Shown: in pieces, positions 16,122 through 25,987 of the stretch
Layout: the number at the start of each line of letters is the position of its first letter
Numbering within the stretch: position 1 is the first letter of the stretch
Assembly (NCBI GenBank): GCA_002343075.1
Contig: DDRH01000044.1
Span: forward strand, 35,460 to 99,459
DNA: 64,000 nt
Direction of reading: 5' to 3'
Source: Phycisphaerales bacterium UBA2421
GTDB taxonomy: Bacteria; Planctomycetota; Phycisphaerae; Tepidisphaerales; Tepidisphaeraceae
Position numbers and translations under genes: made by a program
Notes under the pieces: model-generated
Databases searched by the model: none
What the model saw: only the letters and a program-made list of their open reading frames with translations
Told to the model about the DNA's origin: nothing

Positions 16122-16691
16122 ATGAAGTTTGCCCGAATGACTTTCGCGAGCCTCGCACTGGCGATGCTGCTCCTGCCCGCTGTATTGCGCGCCGGCGAGT
16201 TTCCAAAGGAACTCTTCTACCCGCTTGACGAGAATCAGCAGGCGAAGCTCGACGCGTTGGTTGGAAAACCTGCTCCCGAAATGAAGCTGACCGACTGGAA
16301 AAACGGAGAAGTCACTTCTGCCGACATGAAGGGCAAAGTGGTTGTTGTTGACATCTGGGCCACCTGGTGCGGGCCGTGCATTGCCTCAATTCCACACAAC
16401 AATGAATTGATGGAAAAGTATGGCGAGAAGGGCCTGATCGTCCTGGGTGTCTGCTCCAGTAACAGGGGGCAGGAAAAGATGGAACAGGTCGTCGAGGCAA
16501 AGGGTATCAAGTATCCGGTCGCGAAGGACGCGAGCCTGCAGGCGCAGAAAGACTGGAGCGTCATGTTCTATCCGACGTATGCCGTGGTCGATCGCGCTGG
16601 CAAAGTCCGAGCCATCGGCCTGACCCCCAACGGCGTGGAAACCGTGGTGCAGAAGCTGATCGAAGAAACCGTGACCGCAAGCGCAGACTGA
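16122..16691 (+). CDS. TlpA/ResA-like periplasmic thioredoxin
   Basis: 189 residues. The ATG at 16122 was chosen because GGAGG lies at 16112-16116. A signal peptide (MKFARMTFASLALAMLLLPA) is followed by an AhpC/TSA-Redoxin-type thioredoxin fold. KVVVVDIWATWCGPCIASIP gives the active-site W-C-G-P-C, GLIVLGVCSSNRGQEK follows, and MFYPTYAVVDRAGKVRAIG contains the cis-Pro loop. It probably reduces disulfides outside the cytoplasm, as in cytochrome c maturation or other thiol-dependent processes. The multiheme cytochromes at 24.3-26.5 kb would need such a partner, but no direct link is shown. Confidence 0.9.
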   Translation: MKFARMTFASLALAMLLLPAVLRAGEFPKELFYPLDENQQAKLDALVGKPAPEMKLTDWKNGEVTSADMKGKVVVVDIWATWCGPCIASIPHNNELMEKYGEKGLIVLGVCSSNRGQEKMEQVVEAKGIKYPVAKDASLQAQKDWSVMFYPTYAVVDRAGKVRAIGLTPNGVETVVQKLIEETVTASAD

Positions 16692-17007
16692 TGCGGCGTT
16701 TCACCGGGATGGGTCCTTGCCCGCTGGGAACGATTCCCATTCCGGCCCGGTTGATTCAGGCACGCTTGAGGTGGATTGTGGATAGCGCGACGACGCCCAT
16801 AGCTGGCGGCGGTCGTATCCACAATCCACCCTCGTTTTCGCTTTGCGTTGATGTCGTCCGATTCCCGGGTTTCCCAGGATCGGCCGACCGGCTTGTCATC
16901 GCACCTTCGTCCCCGAGGGTGCCGCCGGCATGGTCCTCGGGTCGCGCGGCTGAAATATCCACTTGTTTTATCCGAACCCCTCTTGCGGTTAGAGTCTGCC
17001 GCGCAAG
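16692..17007. other. Intergenic stretch with one strong hairpin, no gene seen
   Basis: No convincing coding frame lies between the thioredoxin stop and the ABC transporter ATG. The main feature is the inverted repeat at 16770-16830. The right end (16930-17007) probably holds the transporter promoter. Confidence 0.4.
16770..16830. terminator. Perfect 15-base inverted repeat downstream of the thioredoxin gene
   Basis: GGTGGATTGTGGATA (16770-16784) pairs perfectly with TATCCACAATCCACC (16816-16830). The 31-base loop can itself pair partly. It lies about 80 bases after the thioredoxin stop. It could be a terminator or a mobile hairpin, since AT-rich TGGATTGTGGATA words of this type are repetitive in some genomes. 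Confidence 0.5.
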
Positions 17008-17928
17008 ATGAACGCCATCGAACTCACCAACGTCACCAAGACCTTCGGCAAGCATGTCGCGGTCGATCGGCTGTCGCTCGCCGTGCCCGCGGGGAGCATT
17101 TATGGGTTTATCGGGCCGAATGGCTCCGGCAAAACCACCACCCTGCGCATGATCATGCGCATCTATCTCCCCGACTCGGGCAGCGTGCGCGTGCTGGGCG
17201 ACGACCATCACAACGCACTCGACAAAGTAACCTACCTGCCAGAAGAGCGCATGCTCTACAAAAGCATGAAGGTGTACGATGTCCTGAAGTTCTTCTCCAG
17301 CCTCAAAGGTCACAGCACAAACAGGGCGGAGATGGATCAATGGCTCGCGCGGCTCAAGCTCGACGGCTGGGGCGATAAAAAGGTCGAAGCACTCAGCAAG
17401 GGCATGACGCAGAAAGTGCAGCTCATCGCGTGCCTCATCAGCAAGCCAAGCGTGGTGCTGCTCGATGAGCCGTTCAGCGGGCTGGATCCAGTCAACGCCG
17501 TGGTATTGCGCGACGCGATCTTTGATCTGCGCAAAACCGGCACCACCGTCATCTTCAGCACGCACGATATGAGCGTCGCCGAAAAAATGTGCGACCGCAT
17601 TTTCATGATTTACAAGGGCAAAAAGGTGCTGGATGGCACGCTGGAAACCATCCAGCAGCAATATGGCAGAGATACCATTCGGGTACGCATGGCGGGCGGG
17701 AATAATGGCTCACTCTCAGGGTTGCCAGGCGTCACCGGCGTTGTTGATCACGGCAACCTCCAGGAACTTCGGGTTTCAGCCGATGCCAACCCGCAGGTCG
17801 TTCTACATGCGCTCGCTGAACGCGGCGCAGTCGAGCATTTTGAAGTAGCCGCACCCAACCTGCATGACATCTTTGTCCGCATCGCCGCACCCGATGATCA
17901 GCAGTTCGGGGAGAAGGTACTCGCATAA
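17008..17928 (+). CDS. ABC transporter ATP-binding protein (NatA-type exporter)
   Basis: 306 residues. Walker A is FIGPNGSGKTTTLRMIMRI, the signature is LSKGMTQKVQLIACL (a variant of LSGGQ), Walker B is SVVLLDEPFSGLDPVNAVVL, and the switch His is in VIFSTHDMSVAEKMCDRIF. A C-terminal regulatory extension of about 80 residues is as in NatA and DrrA. It couples ATP hydrolysis to export by the permease encoded 63 bases downstream. The exported substrate is unknown; NatAB-type systems handle Na+, drugs or antibiotics. The pair is certainly an operon by spacing and strand. Confidence 0.92.
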   Translation: MNAIELTNVTKTFGKHVAVDRLSLAVPAGSIYGFIGPNGSGKTTTLRMIMRIYLPDSGSVRVLGDDHHNALDKVTYLPEERMLYKSMKVYDVLKFFSSLKGHSTNRAEMDQWLARLKLDGWGDKKVEALSKGMTQKVQLIACLISKPSVVLLDEPFSGLDPVNAVVLRDAIFDLRKTGTTVIFSTHDMSVAEKMCDRIFMIYKGKKVLDGTLETIQQQYGRDTIRVRMAGGNNGSLSGLPGVTGVVDHGNLQELRVSADANPQVVLHALAERGAVEHFEVAAPNLHDIFVRIAAPDDQQFGEKVLA

Positions 17929-17935
17929 GAAGAGA

Positions 17936-17990
17936 GGGCAGTCGGCAGAAAGGTCTCCCTGCCCACCGCCGACTACAGACTGCTCACTGA
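17936..17990. repeat. Word-like repeat patch in the ABC operon
   Basis: GGGCAGTCGGCAG (17936-17948) is followed by CTGCCCACCGCCGACTAC in inverted orientation and by CAGACTGCTCACTGAG. These are GGCAGT/GTCGGC words of the kind also seen at about 33008-33050. It lies between the ATPase and permease genes. Confidence 0.4.
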
Positions 17991-17991
17991 G

Positions 17992-19434
17992 ATGCCTATG
18001 AAAAAAACGCTCGTCATCGTCGTCCGTGAGTACCTTTCTGCAGTGAAGACTAAGTCATTTATCATTTCGGTCGTCCTCATGCCGGTGCTCATGTTCGGGG
18101 GGTTGTTAATGCAGCGGATGACGCGCGGCATTGTCGATCTGAAGGACCGCAAGTTCGCCGTGATCGATCAAACCGGCGGCCGCATGTTCGCAGCGATTGA
18201 AAAGGCTAATCGTGATCGCAATCTGACCATCACCAAAGATGCTGTCGGCAACCCCAAGGAGGCCCGATTCGTTTTCGAGCTTGTCCCCGCCAATCAGGCG
18301 GCCGGGCCGGAATCGATTAAGGAACTGCGGTATCATCTTTCGCAGAAGGTGGAAAAGGGCGAACTGTTCGGGTTCGCGGAAATCGGCGAACTCATTTACG
18401 AACCCCCGCCGGTGGCGAGCCTAGCGTCGGCGGCAACACAGGTGAGTGTTCGGGAGGCACAGGCCAATCCGGAAGCGGCGCTCAAAGCCGTCGCCGACCG
18501 GCTCGGCGACGAACGCATCATTCGATACACAACAAACCGGCTTACCGTGATGGGGCCGAGCCAGTTTCTTCAGCGCGCTGCGACGATGGAGGTTTACAAG
18601 TCTCGCCTGACCAGCGCCGGCGCAACGCTCGACGACGTGACCATGGCCCGGCTCCTCACTCCGCCGATGGTCTCTACAAAGGGCGCGGTGTTTAAGGATG
18701 CAACCGGAAAACTCAGCGAACAGAGTTCCGGCGGTCAGTTTATCGCCTTTTTTCGGCCGCTGGCCATGCTAATGCTGATGTTTGTGGTCGTAATGGTGGG
18801 TGTCAGCCCGCTGACGACCAACGTGATTGAGGAGAAGAGCCTGCGGATCGCCGAAGTGCTACTTGGGTCGGTCAGCCCGTTCCAACTCATGATGGGCAAG
18901 CTCGTCGGCGGCGTGGGCGTGGCGCTTACACTCGCACTGATTTATCTGAGCACTGCGTGGGTGGGTTTGCGGTTTGGTGCTGTCGGGATCGACGTCTCGC
19001 AATATCTCACGCTGGGGTTGTTCGCGTGGTTCTGCCTGTTTACATTGTTTGCAGCGCTGCTTTACGGTGCGGTGTTCATCGCCGCGGGCGCCGCGGTGAC
19101 CAACGTAAAGGAAGCGCAATCGCTGATCACGCCTGTGATGCTGCTGATCGTGCTACCAATGTTCTTTATCAGCCAACTGCTGGAGAATCCCAACGGATTG
19201 ATTCCCACGTTCTTATCGTTCTTCCCATTTAGCGCGCCCACAATGATGGTCGCGCGCATGGGCGTACCGCCGGGGCCGGCTGCGTGGCAACCGGTTGTCG
19301 CCGCAGCCTCCACATTTGTGGCGACGCTCGCCGTCGTATGGGCGGCAGGACGGATCTTCCGTGTTGGCATCCTCCTTCAGGGCCAGCCGGCGAAGCTGGG
19401 GCAGATTACCAAGTGGATCTTTTCCGGTTCATAA
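17992..19434 (+). CDS. ABC-2 type transporter permease (NatB-type)
   Basis: 480 residues. One N-terminal helix (SFIISVVLMPVLMFGGLLMQ) precedes a soluble extracytoplasmic domain of about 200 residues. Six or so helices from residue ~250 follow (FRPLAMLMLMFVVVMVGVSP, VTNVKEAQSLITPVMLLIVL). SPLTTNVIEEKSLRIAEVLL is the conserved ABC-2 coupling segment. It is the membrane partner of the ATPase upstream. The start at 17992 gives MPMKKTLVIVVREYLSAVKT; M3 at 17998 is also possible. Confidence 0.9.
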   Translation: MPMKKTLVIVVREYLSAVKTKSFIISVVLMPVLMFGGLLMQRMTRGIVDLKDRKFAVIDQTGGRMFAAIEKANRDRNLTITKDAVGNPKEARFVFELVPANQAAGPESIKELRYHLSQKVEKGELFGFAEIGELIYEPPPVASLASAATQVSVREAQANPEAALKAVADRLGDERIIRYTTNRLTVMGPSQFLQRAATMEVYKSRLTSAGATLDDVTMARLLTPPMVSTKGAVFKDATGKLSEQSSGGQFIAFFRPLAMLMLMFVVVMVGVSPLTTNVIEEKSLRIAEVLLGSVSPFQLMMGKLVGGVGVALTLALIYLSTAWVGLRFGAVGIDVSQYLTLGLFAWFCLFTLFAALLYGAVFIAAGAAVTNVKEAQSLITPVMLLIVLPMFFISQLLENPNGLIPTFLSFFPFSAPTMMVARMGVPPGPAAWQPVVAAASTFVATLAVVWAAGRIFRVGILLQGQPAKLGQITKWIFSGS

Positions 19435-19663
19435 CGCCCGCATCAGTGACCCGCCGCGCCCCAAACATGGGTGCGCCGTAAATTGGGGCGACTCTTATCG
19501 GCTGCAATGATTGTAATGATTGTAACGACCTCCGGTCTCGCACAATGCGGCGAATCCCTATCCGGCCCCGCCAAGACATCGCTATAATTCCTCCGCTGCC
19601 GATTTCGCGTGGTATTCTTCCAGCCAGTTCGCCGGGACGGGCGCTGGGCGTAAGAGGAAAACG

Positions 19664-22237
19664 ATGAGCGACCAACGACAAACACGCCCCGCTCTTGCCC
19701 GTGCCGTGGGTAGGGTGGCCCTTGAAGCACTCGACGCGCGCCGGCTGCTCAGCGGCGGTGCGATTTCGGTCGATCCCGCGATTGCGCTCGCCGGCCCGAC
19801 GTCGTCCCTGCTCGGTCTGCGGCCGGCGATCCGTTTCGATGGCCCGGCTGTCATGCAATCCGATCCACAGCCCGCGCCCACGCCCACGACGACAATAGAA
19901 GGCGTGAATTTCGAGCAAGAGGGGGCGCTCAACGCAGGCCCCGGTTCTTTTGGGACGATCCCCCCCGACCCCGCCGTCGCCGCCGGGCCGGCGCATGTGG
20001 TGCATGCTGTCAGCGCCGCCATCACCTTTCACACCAAGGCCGGCGCGCAGACATTTCAGAGCAGTCTGTTCAACTTCTTTCAAGGCCTGCCTCTGACTGA
20101 TCTGGGCAATCCGCGCGTGGCTTACGATCACTTTTCCGCCCGATGGATTGTAACCGCGCTCGATCGCACCGATATCAGCGAAGGCGCGCCCAGTAACTCC
20201 TCGCGGCTGTTCATCGCGGCGAGCGACGATGCCGACCCGAATGGCACCTGGACCGTCCGCTCGATCAACACAAACATTACCATCGGCGGGCAGGCAAGCT
20301 GGGCGGATTTCTCAACGCTCGCGGTTGACGATGAAGCGATCTACGTTTCGTCAACGCAATTTCGGTTTGGCACATTCGCGTACGCCGGCAACCGCTTGCA
20401 GATAATCGACAAGGCGCAGCTTTACGACACCGGCATTCTGTCATTCACCACCCATGACGTATTCGCCGCCACCGGACAAGCCAACGTGGCTGGCGTCTTT
20501 GCGCTACAACCCGCGATGATGTATGGCGCGCAGCCGAGCGGGCTGGGCACGTTTTTCGTTAACTCCGCCGGCTGGCAAGACGTCAATGGCGATGATTTTG
20601 TGCTGGTCGTGCGGCTGACGAATCCCCTCACCGCGCCGGCATTCACCAGCGCGTTTGTCAGCCAGGGCGGAAATGTGGATGACCCCAACGCCCTGCTGCC
20701 CGGCGCACCGCAATCGGGCACGGGCGTCACGATTCGTACCGGCGACAGGCGCATCACCAGCAACGCGGTCTGGAACAACGGCAATCTCTATTTTGCGCAC
20801 AACTCGCTTCCCCTGTCCGGCGCAAACGCCGGACAGACCACCGCAAAGTGGTATCGCGTGAACGCAGGCGCCACCGGCACCCCCACGCTCGCCGATACCG
20901 GCCTGGTCGGCGGGGAAGAACTCGGCGCCGCGACGCATACATTCCTGCCCTCGGTCGCGGTCGATAACTCGGGCGTGCTCGCGGTTGGGTTTGCGGCGAG
21001 CAACTCCGGCATTTTCCCCTCAGCGGGTTACACAATCCGACTAGCCAGCGATGCCCCCGGAACGACACAACCGGCGACGGCCTACGCGGCGGGCGAGGCG
21101 TTTTACGTCCGAACCTACTTCTCGCCCGCAAACCAGTCCAACCTCAACCGATGGGGCGATTACAATTCCATCGCGCTCGATCCTGCCGATGGGTCATTCT
21201 GGGCGTTTAATCAGTACGCACGCACGCAAGGCATGCCATTTCTTACAGAAGAAGGCCGATGGGGCACCCGGCTTGCCAATTTTTCGTCCGGGGTCTCAAT
21301 TCCCCCGCCGCCGAGCGCGCCCGATCTTGCAGCGGCGAGCGACTCGGGCGCGAGCAACACGGACAACATCACCAACATCAGCACGCCTACTTTTTCAGGC
21401 ACAGCCCTGGCAAACAGCTCGGTGCAGTTGTTCGCCGGCGCACTCTTCATCGGCACTACGACCGCCAGCGCCGGCGGCGCGTGGACGATCGTGGCTTCGA
21501 GCATTCCAGACGGCACCTACAACGTCACCGCGACGGCGACCAATGCCAACGGCACCAGTCCCAACTCGCCGGCGCTGGTCGTCACGATCGACACAACGCC
21601 GCCGCGGGTTTCTACCGCGGCTTTCGCGTTTGCCACGGGCCACTCGGCATCGTTTACCTTTAATGAGCCGCTGGCGGTATCGCCCACCCTCGCCAATGTA
21701 GCAGTCACCAACACCACCACGGCGCAGCCCGTACCCGGCGGAGCACTTTCGCTGAACTACAACGCAGGAGCCAACACCGCTGCGCTCACTTTCCCCGGGG
21801 TCGCCGGCCCGCCGGCTGGCATTCTCGCCGACGGCAACTACACCGCCGTCATCGCCGCTTCCGGTGTGGCGGATGTGGCAGGAAACATGCTCGACGGAAA
21901 CAGCAACGGTGTCGGCGGGGATAACTTCCTGTTTAACTTCTTCGTGCTCGCCGGCGATGCCAATCGCAGCCGCAGCGTGAGCCTCGACGACTTTACCATC
22001 CTTGCCGCCAACTTCGGCTTCTCGCCGCGCAACTTCGCACAAGGTGATTTTAGTTACGACGGGATGGTGAACTTAAACGATTTCACGATCCTCGCCGCCA
22101 ATTTCGGCCAGTCGCTCCCCGTCGCCCGGCCCACCGGCGCGCCCGTTGCGGCGAGCGTGTCGCCGTTCGCGGCGATCCGGATTGAAGACCGGCCCGACGC
22201 GCGCATTGCCGCCGATGTACTTCCACCCGGCGTCTGA
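19664..22237 (+). CDS. Large surface protein: LEPR-type N-terminus, Ig-like domain, dockerin pair
   Basis: 857 residues. An LEPR-XLL-like motif, LDARRLLS (23-30), is at the N-terminus. The next ~550 residues have a repetitive beta pattern (TIPPDPAVAAGPAHVVHAVS, WTVRSINTNITIGGQASWAD) like secreted propeller proteins. A bacterial Ig-like domain follows (STPTFSGTALANSSVQLFAG, PDGTYNVTATATNANGTSP), then an Ig-like strand set after TIDTTPP. Two dockerin-type Ca-binding segments lie near 765-818: GDANRSRSVSLDDFTILAAN and GDFSYDGMVNLNDFTILAAN. Probably exported and Ca-stabilised. Whether the dockerin docks to a cohesin is unknown; planctomycetes have many dockerins without cellulosomes. No enzyme motif was recognised. 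Confidence 0.85.
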   Translation: MSDQRQTRPALARAVGRVALEALDARRLLSGGAISVDPAIALAGPTSSLLGLRPAIRFDGPAVMQSDPQPAPTPTTTIEGVNFEQEGALNAGPGSFGTIPPDPAVAAGPAHVVHAVSAAITFHTKAGAQTFQSSLFNFFQGLPLTDLGNPRVAYDHFSARWIVTALDRTDISEGAPSNSSRLFIAASDDADPNGTWTVRSINTNITIGGQASWADFSTLAVDDEAIYVSSTQFRFGTFAYAGNRLQIIDKAQLYDTGILSFTTHDVFAATGQANVAGVFALQPAMMYGAQPSGLGTFFVNSAGWQDVNGDDFVLVVRLTNPLTAPAFTSAFVSQGGNVDDPNALLPGAPQSGTGVTIRTGDRRITSNAVWNNGNLYFAHNSLPLSGANAGQTTAKWYRVNAGATGTPTLADTGLVGGEELGAATHTFLPSVAVDNSGVLAVGFAASNSGIFPSAGYTIRLASDAPGTTQPATAYAAGEAFYVRTYFSPANQSNLNRWGDYNSIALDPADGSFWAFNQYARTQGMPFLTEEGRWGTRLANFSSGVSIPPPPSAPDLAAASDSGASNTDNITNISTPTFSGTALANSSVQLFAGALFIGTTTASAGGAWTIVASSIPDGTYNVTATATNANGTSPNSPALVVTIDTTPPRVSTAAFAFATGHSASFTFNEPLAVSPTLANVAVTNTTTAQPVPGGALSLNYNAGANTAALTFPGVAGPPAGILADGNYTAVIAASGVADVAGNMLDGNSNGVGGDNFLFNFFVLAGDANRSRSVSLDDFTILAANFGFSPRNFAQGDFSYDGMVNLNDFTILAANFGQSLPVARPTGAPVAASVSPFAAIRIEDRPDARIAADVLPPGV

Positions 22238-22327
22238 CTCTCGCCGCAGGTTGCAGTGTTTGGTTGTTAGTCTGATCGCTGAATCATCGCGGCACCGCCA
22301 CCGCACGCGAATCCCGGAAGCACGCCG

Positions 22328-23629
22328 CTAAGGCATCGGCAGGTTGTTCAGCTCAAACGGTACCGTGATTAGCCTGGTCTCCACAGGCACCCGCCACGCA
22401 ATCGTGCTCGCCTCCCCCGGGGCTGGCCGGCCGTCGGAGATGCTGCGGTCAAAGATGCTTGTCATCTCGATCAGGTTTGATCGGTCCGTTGGCGCAAAAC
22501 TCGGCCCCGCGGTGCGGAAGATGGCCCGGCCCTGCGCATCAAACACCCGCAGATCGGCCGCATAGAGGACCTGCTGCAGCCGGTTGTAGGCGTCCGGGTC
22601 ATTCGCCGGCGCCACCGCGGCGACGGTCACTTCGTAACGGCTGTCACCCAGCGCGGTCACGCGTTGTATAACAAAGTCAAAATCGCCAAACCGCTCGAAG
22701 CTGCCCCGCTGATTGATCCAGTCCGTCAGCTCGATCGTTTCGAAACGGCTGGCGGCGTTGAATGTGATTTCGCCCGAGATTCGCTGAATGACCCGGCCAG
22801 GCGTTGCGGGATACGCGAGCTTCGACTGAAACGACCAGAATGGCGACCCCCCGCCATACGTCTCATCGACATGGCCCTGAGGCAGCATGTTGTTCCCAAG
22901 GTCGTCGAGTGCAGACTTCAGCCGCACCGTCGCGGCACCGGGCATCACCTTGAGCTTGGGTTCGGCAATGGCTGTGAAATGAACTGCGAAATCGCTCGTT
23001 CGATGCAACCCCTGCGCGAGTTCGACGGTTTTCTGGTGAGCAATGCGCGAAGCCACGATGAGCATTGGCCCGCTCACCGACGCAGGGGCGCGAGAAAGTG
23101 CCCCGCACCCGAGCGACAGTCGCACGCCGTCGTCGCCGGGTGATATGTCGAGCGTGCCGACTTGGGTACAGATTTCCCGCAGCACCGCCCACAACGGCTG
23201 GCGGCGCGCTTCGAGCGTCACCCGGGGGCCGGGTAGCTTGTTCCAGTTGTCGCGGGCGTAGCGGACTGGCGCGCCACGCACCTGTCGGTTGATCTCCGCG
23301 ACCACTTCATCAAGCGGGGCATCGCGCATTGAAAGCGTGATGCGCGATGCTCCCAGCACGGCATCTTCGCTGATCTGCTTCAAAATGGAGTCGAGCCGTT
23401 GCCGCTGCTCTTCGTCGGTGCTGATGGCCAGCGCTGCCTTGATCGACTCGACCAGCGCTTCGCCCGTTTCAATCAGTTCCTGCTGCGCCCGCTCGCGGAC
23501 AGCAAATGAGTCATCTGCTAGCTGGGCAATCAGAATTTGCGACTCGGGTGCCGCAGGCCGCCCCACACCCATTGCAACGGCCACGGCTGCAATGCACGCT
23601 CCCCTGGCGACTGTTGTTCTAAGCCTCAC
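22328..23629 (-). CDS. Exported protein with HEAT-like helices and STN/secretin-N-like segment
   Basis: 433 residues. It starts with a likely signal peptide (VARGACIAAVAVAMGVG). Residues ~33-85 form a helical pair typical of planctomycete HEAT-like repeats (LADDSFAVRERAQQELIETG). Residues ~92-165 look like an STN/secretin N-terminal unit (ITLSMRDAPLDEVVAEINRQ, VTLEARRQPLWAVLREICTQ). The remaining 260 residues are beta-rich and unrecognised (RFGDFDFVIQRVTALGDSRY, DLRVFDAQGRAIFRTAGPSF). The STN-like part suggests a periplasmic location. Function unknown. It is convergent with the LEPR/dockerin gene. Confidence 0.7.
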   Translation of the reverse strand: MRLRTTVARGACIAAVAVAMGVGRPAAPESQILIAQLADDSFAVRERAQQELIETGEALVESIKAALAISTDEEQRQRLDSILKQISEDAVLGASRITLSMRDAPLDEVVAEINRQVRGAPVRYARDNWNKLPGPRVTLEARRQPLWAVLREICTQVGTLDISPGDDGVRLSLGCGALSRAPASVSGPMLIVASRIAHQKTVELAQGLHRTSDFAVHFTAIAEPKLKVMPGAATVRLKSALDDLGNNMLPQGHVDETYGGGSPFWSFQSKLAYPATPGRVIQRISGEITFNAASRFETIELTDWINQRGSFERFGDFDFVIQRVTALGDSRYEVTVAAVAPANDPDAYNRLQQVLYAADLRVFDAQGRAIFRTAGPSFAPTDRSNLIEMTSIFDRSISDGRPAPGEASTIAWRVPVETRLITVPFELNNLPMP

Positions 23630-23858
23630 ATTGAGTGCTATCGCCAGCGCGCGGCATTCGGTTCACGGTATTGCGCTTGGGCAGGTCTCAATATGCCCCC
23701 CGCGGGTTCCGCCTGTAACGGCTGCACGATTTACACTGCCCGGTGGGAGGTGGCCCCGCCTACGCTCGCCGGAGACCGGCACGCGCATTCGCTTCATCGT
23801 TTGCCTGGCCTCGGGCTGAATCGTACCTCATCTTCTCGGGATTGAATCGGAGGCCTGC

Positions 23859-24308
23859 TTGGTAATCGAATCAGAACAGCCGACCACAATCGAACAAAAC
23901 AGCAACGTTCGCCCGCCGGAGGTTGAACTTATCCTCTCGGCGATGGACGCATGCGATGCGCCTTCGTGGGATCGACGGTCACAGGCGCGATCCCGCTTTC
24001 GCGCCGACGCGCGCCTGCAACTCTACTCCGATCTCGCCGACGCCTCGCCGCGTGCACTCTACATCCGCGACGCCGACGCCCGCGGTGCCGGCTTCATCAC
24101 CCAGCACGTTCTCCCCCTGGGCTACGGCGGGTGGGTGACCCTTCTCACGCCCGAGGGCGAAGAGGTTCACATCGAATGCGTCATCTACCGCTGCCGCAAG
24201 ACGGTGCAAGGTTGGTACGAAGGCGCCATGCGATTCAATCGACAGATGTTGCATTTCAATGCCCCTGGTCGATCCGCGCCGTCTCCAAGACTGCGGCTCG
24301 CCGATTGA
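23859..24308 (+). CDS. PilZ domain protein
   Basis: 149 residues. The PilZ motifs can be read: an arginine-rich start RRSQARSRFRADARLQLYS (R-x-x-x-R), then YIRDADARGAGFITQHVLPL, which fits the D-x-S-x-x-G motif with Ala for Ser. HIECVIYRCRKTVQGWYEGA and MRFNRQ match the last strands. PilZ domains bind cyclic-di-GMP and change the activity of partner proteins. The Arg motif is intact here, so binding is plausible. The upstream neighbour is divergent, and nrfA is convergent. Confidence 0.75.
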   Translation: MVIESEQPTTIEQNSNVRPPEVELILSAMDACDAPSWDRRSQARSRFRADARLQLYSDLADASPRALYIRDADARGAGFITQHVLPLGYGGWVTLLTPEGEEVHIECVIYRCRKTVQGWYEGAMRFNRQMLHFNAPGRSAPSPRLRLAD

Positions 24309-24344
24309 TGCGCCATCCGCGTGGCCGAAATCACACTTTCGAGT

Positions 24345-25925
24345 CTATCGCCCCGGCTGAGTCGCCGGCGGGGGGTTCTTCCACCTTGTTGCCGCCAGCT
24401 CGCCTTGCCGTGCATAATCGATCGATTCGCCAAGAATCCGCGCCGCCTCCTGCGGGGCATGGAAGCCCATACTGTTCTCAGCGTTCACAAAATCGAGCCG
24501 CCACTGTGCCCGACGTTGTAACTCGCGGGCGTGTTTGAGTTGCTCGTCATTGGCCCCGGCCGCCTTCGCGGCAACGATGGCGCTGATCATGCCATCAACA
24601 GCGTGTCCGGCGCGGCTCATGAGCGCGTGATTTCGATCCTGGATCGTCTGCACGCGCGCCGCCAACTCTTCCTCGGCCACCTGATGGCATGGCTGGCACG
24701 ATCGATTGATGTTGAGCAGCGGGCTTCTCACCCAGTGGTCACTTACCTTCATCGCCCCTTCTCGGGTGTAAGGCATATGGCAATCCGCACACGACACACC
24801 CGCCCGGGCGTGAACCCCCTGGCTCCACAGCTCAAACTCCGGGTGCTGCGCCTTGAAGATTGGCGCGCCCGTCTCGGTGTGAACGAAATCCAGAAACGGC
24901 TTTCCATCGGGAAACTTCATCTCCTCGTACAGCTTTTCGATCTGCTCGACCTTCAAGCCGTTATCCCAGGGAAAAAACAGGGTCGCCTTCGGGCCGCAGT
25001 AATACTCCACATGACACTGCGCGCAGGAAAATGATCGCATTTCCTGGCGGGTCGCATCGACGTTGGGGTCATACGCCTTGCTGCGATTTCCCTTCCGCCA
25101 GCGCTCGATGCTGGGAAGGTGCGGCGTGGGTTCATTAGAGGCCGCCAGCTTGGCAATTCCCGTGACAAACCCGGGGCGCGTCACGCGCAATTCCATATTC
25201 TGTGGATCGTGGCAATCGACGCAGGAAACCGGGTGCGCTTCGCCGACATGTGCCGCCAGCGCCTGCTGAGTGGTCGCTGGTTTGTCGGCCGGGACGATGC
25301 TGTCTCGAAAGCTCTCGGTGCTGCCATCGGGTGTTTTCATTAACTCGGCGTGCGCGTCAACGTATGACATGGCGCTGAGCGCCTTGAACCCTGTCATCAC
25401 CGCGGGCCAGTCGAATCCGTGGGCATCGGCGAGCGTCTTGCCCTCTGATTCCAGCCCAATCCGTCGCCAGGTTGTCGTGGCCGCGGAGTGACAATGCAGG
25501 CAGGCACCCGTTTGCGCCCGCTCCGTGACCCTGAGCGTCTGTTCCTGATCGTACAACATAAATGCATGACCCCGGCGGTCACGAAAATCGAGGCTGAATG
25601 CGTAGCCCAGGAACATGCGCTTCAGCCACGGATCGCGCTCGATGCGCGATTCTGGAATCGCCCCCTCCGATCCGCCGTAGCGGGTGTGGGTCTGATCGAC
25701 GGTTCTGGAGTAGCCGTCAAACTGCCGGGGCCAGTTCGTCCCCCACACCCGGGGGTCGGTCGTGGTTTCATCGACATTCACCAATTTAAGATACGGATTG
25801 CGCGCTTCCTGCTTGCGGGTGAAGATGTTGACCAGCATGTAGGCAACGCCAGCAGTGAGCAGCGCGGTAACGACCGCGGTGGCCACGAAGGGAATGACTA
25901 CCTTGCGTCGTTTGGGTTCTGACAT
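24345..25925 (-). CDS. nrfA: Ammonia-forming cytochrome c nitrite reductase, catalytic subunit
   Basis: 526 residues. One N-terminal membrane or signal helix ([20 protein letters not shown]) precedes five heme c motifs: CLHCH 142-146, CVDCH 235-239, CAQCH 301-305, CADCH 379-383 and CQPCH 410-414. [10 protein letters not shown] is the family hallmark around heme 3, and [15 protein letters not shown] and [20 protein letters not shown] are also typical. It reduces nitrite to ammonium with six electrons outside the cytoplasm. The catalytic heme 1 site is CXXCH rather than the CXXCK of E. coli, as in some other lineages. The gene follows nrfH with 62 bases between, so electrons come from the quinol pool through NrfH. 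Confidence 0.93.
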   Translation of the reverse strand: MSEPKRRKVVIPFVATAVVTALLTAGVAYMLVNIFTRKQEARNPYLKLVNVDETTTDPRVWGTNWPRQFDGYSRTVDQTHTRYGGSEGAIPESRIERDPWLKRMFLGYAFSLDFRDRRGHAFMLYDQEQTLRVTERAQTGACLHCHSAATTTWRRIGLESEGKTLADAHGFDWPAVMTGFKALSAMSYVDAHAELMKTPDGSTESFRDSIVPADKPATTQQALAAHVGEAHPVSCVDCHDPQNMELRVTRPGFVTGIAKLAASNEPTPHLPSIERWRKGNRSKAYDPNVDATRQEMRSFSCAQCHVEYYCGPKATLFFPWDNGLKVEQIEKLYEEMKFPDGKPFLDFVHTETGAPIFKAQHPEFELWSQGVHARAGVSCADCHMPYTREGAMKVSDHWVRSPLLNINRSCQPCHQVAEEELAARVQTIQDRNHALMSRAGHAVDGMISAIVAAKAAGANDEQLKHARELQRRAQWRLDFVNAENSMGFHAPQEAARILGESIDYARQGELAATRWKNPPPATQPGR

Positions 25926-25987
25926 CGCCGTCTCCTCGTTTCAGTGTTCAGCTTCCTCACTCGTCGCGAAACGTATGCCCGCAAAAG

